Origin: Candidatus Pelethocola excrementipullorum
Lineage (GTDB): Bacteria; Bacillota; Clostridia; Lachnospirales; Lachnospiraceae
DNA length: 44,874 nt
Direction: 5' to 3'
Assembly: GCA_018714325.1 (NCBI GenBank)
Contig: DVNN01000248.1
Coordinates: forward strand, 1-44,874
In this document: piece after piece, positions 7,724 to 15,738 of the stretch
Numbering within the stretch: the first letter of the stretch is position 1
Layout: each line of letters begins with the position of its first letter
Translations under genes and position numbers: made by a program
The notes under the pieces: model-generated
The model's database searches: none
Told to the model about the DNA's origin: nothing
What the model saw: the letters and a program-made list of their open reading frames with translations, nothing else

Positions 7724-8518
7724 TTAACAGTGGGCTCCAAATTTGATAGCATTAAAGACATTAATCAAAATAATCACCACCATCAAAAAGATAAACAACT
7801 GATTCACACGTTCTTCCTTTATCCTCTTATTGACGATACTTCCCACATTCCCACCAAGAATCCCACCAGCCAGCATAACCGCAAAGTATGTAACTTTAAT
7901 TTCAGGCACGGTATGTGTGATAAATGTCTGCCCAAGACTGGCGGCCTGAGAAAACATGATGATGTACAATGAGCTTAAAGCCGCCTCCTTTGTAGTCATG
8001 GAAAAGAAATAGGACAACACCACCAGATTGACAGGCCCTCCTCCAATCCCCAGAAAGCTTGACATGATTCCCAGTAAGATACCGATAATCAGGCAAACCA
8101 TAGGGTTTGTACAATTCCTGGTCTGAATCTTCTGTTTCCATATGGTGTAGATCAGGGTTGCACCGGTAATAACAATCAGCACAATTGCCTGAATCATACC
8201 CACCAATTGTTCATTCCCCACAGCTTCCTTCAGCACCTGGAATAAAACCTTTCCAATAATCCCGCCAGCGGCCGCTCCTATGGCCAGTAATGTAGCCGTT
8301 TTTACATTGATTCTGGTCTTACCGTTCCTCATATTCTTATAGACAGATACGATGGACATGGCAAAGACCGTACATCCGGATAAAAAGTTGATACTGGAAA
8401 CACTCATGATTCCTGTAGCATCCAAAGCCGGCTTTATAATCACCCCGCCTCCAATTCCACAGATGGAACCGGCCAAAGAAGCCAGGAGTGCTACTAAAAA
8501 CAGTAATATAACAATCAC
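7724..8518 (-). CDS. TauE/SafE-family membrane permease
   Basis: A 264-residue, roughly eight-helix membrane protein of the TauE/SafE (DUF81) family. Duplicated halves are visible as GSICGIGGGVIIKPAL near residue 17 and SSFLGIGGGPVNLVVL near residue 155. Members export or import small anions such as sulfite, sulfoacetate, sulfolactate or other organic acids. It begins with GTG (8516-8518) overlapping the larB stop by GTGA, so it is translationally coupled to a nickel-cofactor biosynthesis gene, an uncommon pairing. Proximity to two sulfonate-type ABC importers fits a role in removing a sulfur-containing or carboxylate product. That is inference from context only. Confidence 0.85.
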   Translation of the reverse strand: MIVILLFLVALLASLAGSICGIGGGVIIKPALDATGIMSVSSINFLSGCTVFAMSIVSVYKNMRNGKTRINVKTATLLAIGAAAGGIIGKVLFQVLKEAVGNEQLVGMIQAIVLIVITGATLIYTIWKQKIQTRNCTNPMVCLIIGILLGIMSSFLGIGGGPVNLVVLSYFFSMTTKEAALSSLYIIMFSQAASLGQTFITHTVPEIKVTYFAVMLAGGILGGNVGSIVNKRIKEERVNQLFIFLMVVIILINVFNAIKFGAHC

Positions 8519-9270
8519 TTTCTTCCCCCCTCTACTCCCAGTCGATTAATCTGAGCCGCCATATATCCGGCCCCAAATCCATTGTCTATATTAACGGTGG
8601 AAAGCCCTTCGGCACAGGAATTCAACATGGTCAGCAAGGCCGAAAGACCGTGGAAATTGGCCCCGTACCCAATGGAGGTCGGTACCGCAATCACAGGTCG
8701 TTCCACCAGTCCTGCCACCACTCCACCTAAAGCACCTTCCATTCCGGCTATCGCAATCACACAGTTGGCCCGCCGGACCTCATCCACCTTTGACAGCAGC
8801 CGATGAATGCCCGCAACACCCACGTCATAGATTCTGTTCACCCTGCAGCCGAAATACTCCGCGGTTCTGGCTGCCTCTTCGGCTACCGGTATATCCGATG
8901 TTCCTCCGGTTAAGACGGCAACTTCACCTGTCTTTTCAATATTTTCAAACTGAAGCCAGAGGGTTCGTCCCATCTCATCGTACTCCACAATGGGTACGAC
9001 CTCTTTCACAGCCTCATATTGCGCCTTCGTGGCTCTGGTACCCAAAACATTGCTTTGCCTTAGCGCAAAACTTTCGTATATTTTCACTAGATGTTCTACG
9101 GTTTTACCCGAGCAATATACGGTCTCTCCAAATCCGGACCGAAGTTCCCGGTGATGATCCAGTTTGCAAAACCCCATATCCTGATAGGGTAATGATTTCA
9201 AATAAGCCTCCGCATCCTCTATATTAATCTTGTTTTGCTGAACCCCCAGCAATAATTCTTGTACATTCAT
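8515..9270 (-). CDS. larB: LarB, nickel-pincer cofactor biosynthesis carboxylase/hydrolase
   Basis: LarB carboxylates the pyridinium ring of nicotinic acid adenine dinucleotide and hydrolyses the phosphoanhydride. This is the first step in making the nickel-pincer nucleotide used by lactate racemase-type enzymes. The 251-residue protein has the family N-terminus (LDHHRELRSGFGETVYC near 35-51) and the AIR-carboxylase-like C-terminal domain with VLTGGTSDIPVAEEA, IAGMEGALGGVVAGL and PTSIGYGANFHG. The start ATG at 9268-9270 is preferred to the upstream M because TAAGGAGGAT lies just before it. It is coupled to the TauE gene and divergent from larC. Its cognate apo-enzyme is probably the LarA-like protein at 16987-18435. 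Confidence 0.93.
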   Translation of the reverse strand: MNVQELLLGVQQNKINIEDAEAYLKSLPYQDMGFCKLDHHRELRSGFGETVYCSGKTVEHLVKIYESFALRQSNVLGTRATKAQYEAVKEVVPIVEYDEMGRTLWLQFENIEKTGEVAVLTGGTSDIPVAEEAARTAEYFGCRVNRIYDVGVAGIHRLLSKVDEVRRANCVIAIAGMEGALGGVVAGLVERPVIAVPTSIGYGANFHGLSALLTMLNSCAEGLSTVNIDNGFGAGYMAAQINRLGVEGGRK

Positions 9271-9441
9271 AGTTTTATCCTCCTTACACAAAGTATAGAT
9301 TTAATGTAATCTGAATACAATCCAAATCCATGACAACGTTTGCGTGTTTTTTACTAAACTTCATCCCACTTCATTGACCACAATGCATCCCCATGGTAAG
9401 ATATACTAGTAAATAGAAACTAGATATTTATGGAGGTATTT
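9271..9441. promoter_or_regulatory. Divergent larB / larC promoter region
   Basis: For larB (minus), TTGTAT and TATACT separated by 17 bases lie just upstream of the ribosome site. For larC (plus), TTGACC (9374-9379) and TAAGAT (9397-9402) are separated by 17 bases. A near-palindrome TGACAACGTTTGCG around 9331-9344 loosely resembles a cre/LacI site. Confidence in individual hexamers is modest. Confidence 0.45.
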
Positions 9442-10272
9442 ATGAAAGCAGTTTATTTTGATTGTAGTTTTGGGATAAGCGGGGACATGGCTGTGGCTGC
9501 CCTGCTGGACTTAGGTGCAGATCAGCAAGCCCTGTTGGACACACTGCAAACCTTGCCCTTGAACGGATATAAGATTGAGATCAGCGAAGTGCAGAAAAGC
9601 GGAATCACAGCCTGTGACTTTAATGTTATTCTGGATTCTCACCACGAGAATCACGACCATGATATGGATTATCTTCATGGTTCTTCCACTGATTCACATC
9701 ACAGCCACGGAACTCATGAGACACATACCCATCAAAGCTCCGGCAATCACCACCACGATCATCGGAATCTGGCTGATATCAAGAAGATACTGGATAACAG
9801 TCAGATGTCTGAGGGCGCAAAGGCTTTGTCCCACCGAATCTTTGATATATTGGCCGAAGCAGAATCAGAGGCTCACGGACTCCCTGTAGACCAGGTACAT
9901 TTCCATGAAGTAGGTGCGGTGGATTCTATTGTGGATATTGCCGCATTTTCCATCTGCATGGATGAACTTGGCTTTGAAAAGGTCTTTGTACCCAGACTCT
10001 GTGATGGCTGTGGACAAATTCGCTGCCAGCATGGATTGATTCCCGTGCCAGTTCCTGCAGTTAAAAACATAGCTAAGAATCATCATCTGCCACTGGCTTC
10101 CACCAAAGTACATGGAGAACTGATAACTCCAACTGGTGCAGCACTCGTTGCTGCAACATTGACCGACAACGAGCTGCCCGACCCATATTATATCCAAAAG
10201 GTGGGTACAGGAGCCGGCAAAAGAGATTATGCGACACCAGGTATCTTTCAGGTAATGGTAATCACCTATTAA
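9442..10272 (+). CDS. larC: LarC N-terminal domain (LarC1), nickel insertase for the pincer cofactor; C-terminal domain absent
   Basis: LarC inserts nickel into the pincer nucleotide (CTP-dependent cyclometallation). The 276-residue protein starts MKAVYFDCSFGISGDM, typical of LarC. It has a strongly histidine-rich nickel-binding segment of 15 His within about 41 residues (67-107). It ends with the LarC1 motif ELITPTGAALVAA and VGTGAGKRDYATPG. Full LarC continues for roughly another 130 residues (LarC2); here a stop follows at 10272 and no LarC2 reading frame appears before the terminator at 10329. ATG at 9442 is chosen because GGAGG sits five bases upstream; the annotated-looking ATG at 9430 overlaps that site. 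Full activity may need a LarC2 encoded elsewhere. Confidence 0.9.
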   Translation: MKAVYFDCSFGISGDMAVAALLDLGADQQALLDTLQTLPLNGYKIEISEVQKSGITACDFNVILDSHHENHDHDMDYLHGSSTDSHHSHGTHETHTHQSSGNHHHDHRNLADIKKILDNSQMSEGAKALSHRIFDILAEAESEAHGLPVDQVHFHEVGAVDSIVDIAAFSICMDELGFEKVFVPRLCDGCGQIRCQHGLIPVPVPAVKNIAKNHHLPLASTKVHGELITPTGAALVAATLTDNELPDPYYIQKVGTGAGKRDYATPGIFQVMVITY

Positions 10273-10328
10273 TTCCCAGGCTTAATCTGGAACCTTAAGT
10301 CTGGAATATCCAGCATGGTAAAATACTT

Positions 10329-10370
10329 CCCACTAAGAAGGAATAATTCTTCTTAAGTGGGATTTTTTTA
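10329..10370 (+). terminator. Rho-independent terminator after larC
   Basis: CCCACT...AGTGGG outer arms (10329-10334, 10356-10361) extend inward through AAGAAG/CTTCTT and are followed by ATTTTTTT. Confidence 0.85.
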
Positions 10371-10562
10371 TATCATATTGACACCTATGATCCCAATTTA
10401 ATTTAGTACAAAAATTTTTTATATTTTCTACCTTTTTCACTATATTTTTTTTCATGAAACTTATTTATAATAAAAATAACCCTGGACAATATTTCGATGT
10501 AATTGGGGGCAATATGATTGGAGTGCAATGTAGATGGGGATTGATACAAAGGAGGTATCTCT

Positions 10563-11531
10563 ATGACACCAAAAGATAATTTTAAAGCATTTTTCAGACA
10601 TGAACGCGGCGAATGGTTTCCCAGCTTCTTTACCGATGCCAATCTGGCAGTTTACGTCACCGGACTGGATGAAAGAGCTCCCGGAAATCAATCCGGCAAA
10701 GACTTTTTCGGATGTACCTGGGTCTTTGATCCGGCCGGAGGTGCGGCCGTTCCGGACACAAGAGTAGCACCAATCCTGGAGGATATCTACGATTGGAGGG
10801 AAAAGGTGATATTTCCAGATCTGGACGCCATTGACTGGGAAGCATGTGCCAAGGCTGATAAGGTGGATACATACGATCCCGATAAGTTTAATTATGCTAT
10901 GCTGCTGGAGGGTCCATTTGAACGCCTTCATACCTTGATGGGCTTTGAAGAAGCACTCTGCGCCATGCTTACGGATCCCGATGAGGTCAACGCCTTCTTC
11001 GAACGGCTTACCGACTTCAAATGCAAAGAGATGGATATCTTAAAAAAGTATTACCACCCCGATGCCATCTGTTTCCACGATGACTGGGGCACCCAGTCTA
11101 ATATGTTCTTTTCACCCGATATCTGGCGTCAGCTGATCAAACCGCATATCAAAAAAGCTGTGGAACACTGTCATAACCTTGGCATGTTCTTTGATATGCA
11201 TTCCTGCGGAAAGATGGATCAGATAATACCCGAATTCCCTGAAATCGGCATCGATTCCTTCCAGGGACAGGCCATCAATGATATCCCTGCTGCCATGGAG
11301 AAAACCGGCCACACACTGTCCTACAATGTGACCCCGCTCTACCAGTCCCTTGAGGCTGATGCGGCTACCGGCACCCTCACGGAAGAAGAAGTGCGCAGCA
11401 GAATCCGGGAAGAAGTTCTGACCTGTGCAAAGAAAGGGATCTATACACCTGCTTTCGTACCACTTAGAACCTGGTGGTTCCCTATTGCTTTGGATGAAGT
11501 AAAGGAATGCGGAAAAGAGATCTTTAAATAA
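10563..11531 (+). CDS. Uroporphyrinogen decarboxylase-family protein (methyltransferase-like, not HemE)
   Basis: A 322-residue member of the UroD superfamily, which includes corrinoid-dependent methyltransferases such as MtaA/MtbA. The zinc-type motif HSCG (His213, Cys215) is present, with a possible third ligand Cys288. The arginine-rich N-terminal motif of true uroporphyrinogen decarboxylase (RQAGRY type) is absent, so a heme role is unlikely. The gene stands alone on the plus strand with an AAAGGAGG site seven bases before ATG and its own terminator. It sits between the nickel-cofactor genes and the LarA-type operon. No corrinoid protein gene is adjacent. A methyl transfer or C-C/C-O cleavage role in the local pathway is possible but unproven. 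Confidence 0.8.
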   Translation: MTPKDNFKAFFRHERGEWFPSFFTDANLAVYVTGLDERAPGNQSGKDFFGCTWVFDPAGGAAVPDTRVAPILEDIYDWREKVIFPDLDAIDWEACAKADKVDTYDPDKFNYAMLLEGPFERLHTLMGFEEALCAMLTDPDEVNAFFERLTDFKCKEMDILKKYYHPDAICFHDDWGTQSNMFFSPDIWRQLIKPHIKKAVEHCHNLGMFFDMHSCGKMDQIIPEFPEIGIDSFQGQAINDIPAAMEKTGHTLSYNVTPLYQSLEADAATGTLTEEEVRSRIREEVLTCAKKGIYTPAFVPLRTWWFPIALDEVKECGKEIFK

Positions 11532-11540
11532 TCATTCAGC

Positions 11541-11598
11541 TAGAGGATGGCTAAAACGAAGTATTTTCACTTGGTTTTAAGACATCCTCTACTTTTTT
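11541..11598 (+). terminator. Rho-independent terminator after the UroD-family gene
   Basis: TAGAGGATG (11541-11549) pairs with CATCCTCTA (11583-11591), with an inner TAAAAC/GTTTTA pairing, followed by CTTTTTTC. The remaining bases to 11722 show only a small ATGAT/ATCAT dyad near 11650 and no clear terminator for the convergent GntR operon. Confidence 0.85.
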
Positions 11599-11722
11599 CA
11601 CTACTATCCTTTATTCCTACCGCTCAACACCTTTCTATCTCAGAAATTGTATGATACCAATCATAGGTAGAATTCCCACAATAAGCCACTTCAGAACTCG
11701 TAGTATTCTCTTTCATTGTTTA

Positions 11723-12466
11723 TTATAACTTTCTATTTAACCTGACACTGTACTGATATACATCTCCTCGAAATATAGATTTCTCATACAGTATCGGTTC
11801 TCCCGATTCCAAATAAGTGGTTCTTTTCATGACCAATACAGCGTTTCCTACTTTATAATCCAAGTGTTCTGCTTCTTCTTTCCGGCACAAGCCAGCCGTT
11901 ATGGTCTGCTCTCCATAACTCAACTTATAACCACATTGTTCCAATAAACTAAAGACTTTTGCCGTATTAAAATCAAGATTCTCTAAGATTTTCCCAATAT
12001 GGGCCGGAACATAAGAATAATTTATAACATAAGGCTGCTCCTCAACATATAAGACTCTGTGAAACCCGAACACTTCACTGTCTTCCGGCAAATTCAACCG
12101 GCTATTGACATTGGAATTCATCTTCTGATAACCAGAATAAACACTTTTGCCAGTCACTTCCGCTTGCACAGAAGCCAGCTCTTCAGCCACACCTATCAAA
12201 AGCCCCAGATGGTGATTCATCTTTCTGTTGGCTACCGTGGTTTCTTTTCCATGTGCACGTATCAGATATCCATCCTCAACCATACTGCCAATACTTTTGC
12301 GAACCGTTACTCTGCTCACCCCATATTGCTCAGCCAATATTCTCTCACCCGGTATGCTTTCACCGGCCTCTAGTTCTCCGATTTCTATTTGTTCCACCAA
12401 GATATCTCTAAGCTGCAGATACAGCGGTCTGTTTGAATTTGGATAAATACTTCTGATTACTCCCAC
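11723..12466 (-). CDS. GntR-family transcriptional regulator, HutC subfamily
   Basis: A 247-residue repressor-type protein. The N-terminal winged helix starts PLYLQLRDILVEQI and contains GERILAEQYGVSRVTVRKSI (recognition helix near 48-60). The C-terminal half is a UTRA ligand-binding domain that ends with the typical SIFRGDVYQYSVRL. The start is GTG at 12464-12466 and lacks a well-placed ribosome site (AAAGG about 14 bases upstream). A strong AGGAGG plus ATG lies further upstream but opens a different frame. It is the last gene of the nine-gene operon beginning at 21305. It probably binds the ACTGGTATT sites downstream of that operon's promoter, giving autoregulation, with a pathway intermediate as inducer. 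Confidence 0.87.
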   Translation of the reverse strand: MGVIRSIYPNSNRPLYLQLRDILVEQIEIGELEAGESIPGERILAEQYGVSRVTVRKSIGSMVEDGYLIRAHGKETTVANRKMNHHLGLLIGVAEELASVQAEVTGKSVYSGYQKMNSNVNSRLNLPEDSEVFGFHRVLYVEEQPYVINYSYVPAHIGKILENLDFNTAKVFSLLEQCGYKLSYGEQTITAGLCRKEEAEHLDYKVGNAVLVMKRTTYLESGEPILYEKSIFRGDVYQYSVRLNRKL

Positions 12467-12486
12467 AGATAATACACCAGCCTTTC

Positions 12487-12540
12487 TTATTTTTTTACTG
12501 AGGGGCAGACATAACTCTTACTCATACCTGAAACCTCCTG
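12487..12540 (-). other. Short upstream ORF with strong ribosome site before the GntR gene
   Basis: On the minus strand an AGGAGG site (about 12534-12539) precedes ATG at 12523-12525, opening 12 codons (starting MSKSYVCPSVKK) and a TAA at 12487-12489. A run of seven A bases lies right before the stop. One extra A would join this ORF to the GntR frame. It is either a leader peptide or reading entry, a slippage site, or a homopolymer sequencing or mutational indel. Confidence 0.5.
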
Positions 12541-12566
12541 TTCATTTTATCTTGAATTGGGGAAAA

Positions 12567-13322
12567 TTACCACCACTTTATCTGATCCGTCACATATTTA
12601 CGAATTCTTATAAACTCTGGATCCGTGACATCACGTGGTCTGGGTAGATCCACCTTAACCTCTTCCTTAATAGTGGTAGGTTTATTGGATAAGATAAGGA
12701 CTCGTTCGGCCAAATATACCGCTTCCTCCACATTATGAGTGATGAAAATAACCGTACTCCCCAATTCTTTCCACAGGCGTATCACCTCATCTTCCAGATA
12801 AAAACGCAGTTTAATATCCATCTGCCCATATGGCTCGTCCATTAACAGCAGGTCCGGATGCATACCAAAAGCCCTGCCGATGATAATGCGCTGTGCAGTA
12901 CTCACTGACAACTGACTCGGATATTGATCCCTGAATTCCTGAAGCCCCAGCAATTCTATCATCTCCTCTACCCGCTCATCGATGATTTTTTTATCTAACT
13001 TTTTAAGTTCCAGCCCAAATCTCAAGTTTTGTTCCACGGTCTTCCAGGGAAGGGAAGACGGCTCCTGAAAGACCATGGCAAGATTATGCTCTTTGGGGTT
13101 AGCAGAAACCCCATCAATAAATAAATCTCCTTTTGTAGGCATATAGATTCTCGTCAGCAGATTCAGGAATGTAGTCTTTCCACATCCTGTAGGGCCAACG
13201 ACACAGACAAACTCTCCCTTTTTGATGTTAAATGAAATATCGTCCAATACATGCAGGTTGCCAAAATACTTTGTCAGATGCTGAACACTTACTTTATTTT
13301 GTAGTTCCATACCCTCTCCCAT
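12567..13322 (-). CDS. NitT/TauT-type ABC transporter ATPase with degenerate signature motif (subunit B, system 2)
   Basis: A 251-residue ATPase, paralogue of 3140-3892. Walker A GPTGCGKT at 43-50, Walker B LLLMDEP, and switch His196 (ITHN) are intact. The signature is LSVST (138-142) rather than LSGGQ. The C-terminus again ends IKWW. ATG at 13320-13322 is selected since AGGAGG lies seven bases upstream; the longer start at 13346 overlaps the preceding gene by four bases. It pairs with the ATPase at 13343-14113. The same signature defect in both transporters argues for a conserved subfamily trait rather than decay. Confidence 0.88.
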   Translation of the reverse strand: MGEGMELQNKVSVQHLTKYFGNLHVLDDISFNIKKGEFVCVVGPTGCGKTTFLNLLTRIYMPTKGDLFIDGVSANPKEHNLAMVFQEPSSLPWKTVEQNLRFGLELKKLDKKIIDERVEEMIELLGLQEFRDQYPSQLSVSTAQRIIIGRAFGMHPDLLLMDEPYGQMDIKLRFYLEDEVIRLWKELGSTVIFITHNVEEAVYLAERVLILSNKPTTIKEEVKVDLPRPRDVTDPEFIRIRKYVTDQIKWW

Positions 13323-13342
13323 AACAAGTCCTCCTGATATTG

Positions 13343-14113
13343 TCATAATGCCAAATCCGTATTTTCTGATATTTCTTTTCGAATCCGCAGAAAATCCGGA
13401 TGCACGGTATCTCTGGGTCTCGGCAAATCGATGTCATATATTTGCTTAATCTTTGCAGGACGATTGCTTAAGAGGATAATACGGTCGGCCAGATAACATG
13501 CCTCTTCTATATTATTGGTCACAAAAAGAATGGTTCTTTTCTCCTGCTGCCATATACGTTCTACCTCTTCTTGCATGGCATACCGGGTTTGGGCATCCAA
13601 CTGACCAAATGGTTCATCCATAAGCATAATTTCCGGATAGCTTGTATAGGCTCTGGCTATGCCGACACGCTGTTTCATCCCTCCCGATAACTCATGAGGA
13701 TAAGATTTCTCAAACCCGGTTAAACCTACCAAATCAATATATTTCTGGGCAATCCTCCGCCGTTCTTTTTCGGCCTTGCCAGCGATCTTAAGACCAAACT
13801 CCACATTCCCCATAACAGTAAGCCAGGGCATCAGTGCCAGCTCCTGAAACACCATCCCAACACGGGGATCTGATCCCTTTAACTCCTCACCATCCAGAAA
13901 GATTTCTCCCTCCACCGGTTTCGCCAAACCTGCAATCATCCGCAATAGCACAGATTTCCCACAGTGCCCCGGTCCCAGAATAACTAGAAATTCATTGTCA
14001 TACACATCAAATGACACGTTATGAACGGCATCCATCACCTTGTTCTTTACAACGAAACTTTGGGAAATATTCTTCAATGATAATTTTACCTTTTTGTTCT
14101 CGTCCATGGACAT
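13343..14113 (-). CDS. NitT/TauT-type ABC transporter ATPase lacking the switch histidine (subunit A, system 2)
   Basis: A 256-residue ATPase, paralogue of 3913-4674. Walker A GPGHCGKS at 47-54, Q-loop Gln90, canonical LSGGM at 142-146, Walker B LMDEP, and H-loop TNN with Asn200 in place of the switch histidine. It overlaps the preceding permease gene by 28 bases. Two in-frame ATGs lie near an AAAGGG site, so the start may be 14113 or six bases later. Together with the ATPase at 12567-13322 it should form one active and one degenerate ATP site. The tail TDLAL matches TDLSI in its paralogue. Confidence 0.88.
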   Translation of the reverse strand: MSMDENKKVKLSLKNISQSFVVKNKVMDAVHNVSFDVYDNEFLVILGPGHCGKSVLLRMIAGLAKPVEGEIFLDGEELKGSDPRVGMVFQELALMPWLTVMGNVEFGLKIAGKAEKERRRIAQKYIDLVGLTGFEKSYPHELSGGMKQRVGIARAYTSYPEIMLMDEPFGQLDAQTRYAMQEEVERIWQQEKRTILFVTNNIEEACYLADRIILLSNRPAKIKQIYDIDLPRPRDTVHPDFLRIRKEISENTDLAL

Positions 14114-14895
14114 ATCACCCTTTCTGCTATTTGAGTTACGATGGCAAGAATCGCTCCAACAATTCCGATGCAGATCATAGACAGTAATACCAGGGCCTGA
14201 TCTCTGGAATCCATACCACGCGTGATCAAGAATCCAACACCAGATTTTGCTCCCAGCATCTCTGCCGCCAGAACTACCATCCAGGCCGCGCTGGCAGAGG
14301 TTCTGATTCCTGCAAATATGGCATCTAATGCAGATGGGATGGCTATCATAAACAATCGTTGTTTCGAAGTTGCGTTAAATACAGTTCCAACATCCAAAAA
14401 GAGCCTGTTCACATTCTGCATACCTGCCTGGGTATTGATGACAATACAAGCGATACACCCAATAAACACAACCAGGATTTTAGAACCCTCCCCTGTCCCA
14501 AACCAAATGGTGATCAGCGGAATCCATGCCAGCGGCGGCACCGATCGAAATGCCATAAACATAGGTCCTAAAAGAGCATTTGCCTTTTTACTCCACCCAA
14601 TCAAAACACCAAAGGCAATTCCTGTTACCCAGGCAATCAGCATGGCGATAAATACCCGCTGCAGACTTGCCCCTATATGCCCCAATAAGGAAACCTTTTT
14701 AATTGGTTTTTCCAACAGCTTCAAAAATCTTGTCCAGACCGCCCAAGGGGATGGAAAATCACTTCCCTCTCCAGAAACTGCAATCCACGCAATGATCAAT
14801 AATAGGATGGAAAAGAAGGGCAGGATGCGGTATAGCCATTTTAAATTTCTTTCCCTTTGTTCTGCTTTACTTAGTTCCACACGTTTCTCTGTCAT
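14086..14895 (-). CDS. NitT/TauT-type ABC transporter permease (system 2)
   Basis: A 269-residue SsuC-like permease with about six transmembrane helices. The coupling-region sequence [18 protein letters not shown] corresponds to the cytoplasmic loop that contacts the ATPases. ATG at 14893-14895 overlaps the stop of the upstream permease as ATGA and has GGAGGA seven bases before it, so it is preferred over the longer start at 14910. It is orthologous in position and sequence style to 4662-5447 in system 1. It acts with the permease at 14892-15737. Confidence 0.9.
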   Translation of the reverse strand: MTEKRVELSKAEQRERNLKWLYRILPFFSILLLIIAWIAVSGEGSDFPSPWAVWTRFLKLLEKPIKKVSLLGHIGASLQRVFIAMLIAWVTGIAFGVLIGWSKKANALLGPMFMAFRSVPPLAWIPLITIWFGTGEGSKILVVFIGCIACIVINTQAGMQNVNRLFLDVGTVFNATSKQRLFMIAIPSALDAIFAGIRTSASAAWMVVLAAEMLGAKSGVGFLITRGMDSRDQALVLLSMICIGIVGAILAIVTQIAERVICPWTRTKR

Positions 14896-15737
14896 CCCAA
14901 CTTCCTCCATCCCAAAACTTTATTTTCAACAAGCCCTAAAATGGATGTAAACACTACCCCAATTACTCCAATAACCACAATGCCCAGTATAATAATATCG
15001 GGCCTTGCGAATTGCCTCCCCATCAATATCATATAACCCAGGCCGCTGGAAGCCGCCAGCATCTCTGCCGCAACCAAGGTAGCCCATGCATTGCCCAGGG
15101 CAACACGTATTCCCGCAAATGTCATTGACATGGCCGAAGGAATCCCAATCTTACAAAAAACAGTAAAATTAGATGCCCCGCAGGTTCTCGCCACATTGAT
15201 CAATACCTGGCTGGTTTGCCTGATCCCCGTATAGGCATTGATCACACAGGGTACAAAAGCGGCAAAAAACACAATAAATGCTTTTGCTTTTAATCCAATT
15301 CCCATCCATACAATCGTAAGCGGAATCCAGGATACGGGAGGGATTGGACGAACAATCTCAAATATGGGACGTACAAAACTATCTATCCCCTTATACCATC
15401 CCATCAGCAATCCCAGAGGGACTCCAATTAATATGGCCAGTCCAAACCCTGATAATGCCACTTTCAGACTTGAGAGGATATTAGTCCCCAGTGTCGCCCC
15501 GTCAGGTGCGATATCCCCTAATTTCACAAGAAATAATTGTATCACAGATGTTTGGGACGACAAAATCTTACTATCAACCCACCCCCAGATTACCGCGGCC
15601 TGCCATATGATGAGAAAACCCAGCACCCCAATAATCTGCAACATAATGTAGAAGTATTTGTCATGCCTTGCCCTGTTCCCCACCATCGTGATCCGCTCTT
15701 GGTCAGTCATTCTTTGCTTTGTCTGTTCCATGCTCAC
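14892..15737 (-). CDS. NitT/TauT-type ABC transporter permease (system 2)
   Basis: A 281-residue permease and counterpart of 5460-6293, with hydrophobic helices beginning near residue 30. It carries the shared motif LVAAEMLAASSGLGYMI in the coupling region. It begins at GTG 15735-15737, a few bases past the binding-protein stop codon, with AAAGGAGG upstream; an ATG two codons later is an alternative. It overlaps the next permease gene by four bases. Position, order and sequence similarity show the five-gene transporter module was duplicated and then diverged. Confidence 0.9.
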   Translation of the reverse strand: MSMEQTKQRMTDQERITMVGNRARHDKYFYIMLQIIGVLGFLIIWQAAVIWGWVDSKILSSQTSVIQLFLVKLGDIAPDGATLGTNILSSLKVALSGFGLAILIGVPLGLLMGWYKGIDSFVRPIFEIVRPIPPVSWIPLTIVWMGIGLKAKAFIVFFAAFVPCVINAYTGIRQTSQVLINVARTCGASNFTVFCKIGIPSAMSMTFAGIRVALGNAWATLVAAEMLAASSGLGYMILMGRQFARPDIIILGIVVIGVIGVVFTSILGLVENKVLGWRKLG

Positions 15738-15738
15738 C

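Noticed and set aside
10273-10562. Possible LarC2 continuation after larC by frameshift
   Set aside because: No open frame with LarC2-like sequence in any phase before the terminator at 10329-10370.
10563-11531. Heme-pathway uroporphyrinogen decarboxylase (hemE)
   Set aside because: Lacks the RQAGRY-type N-terminal motif and has the His-x-Cys motif of methyltransferase-like relatives; no heme genes nearby.
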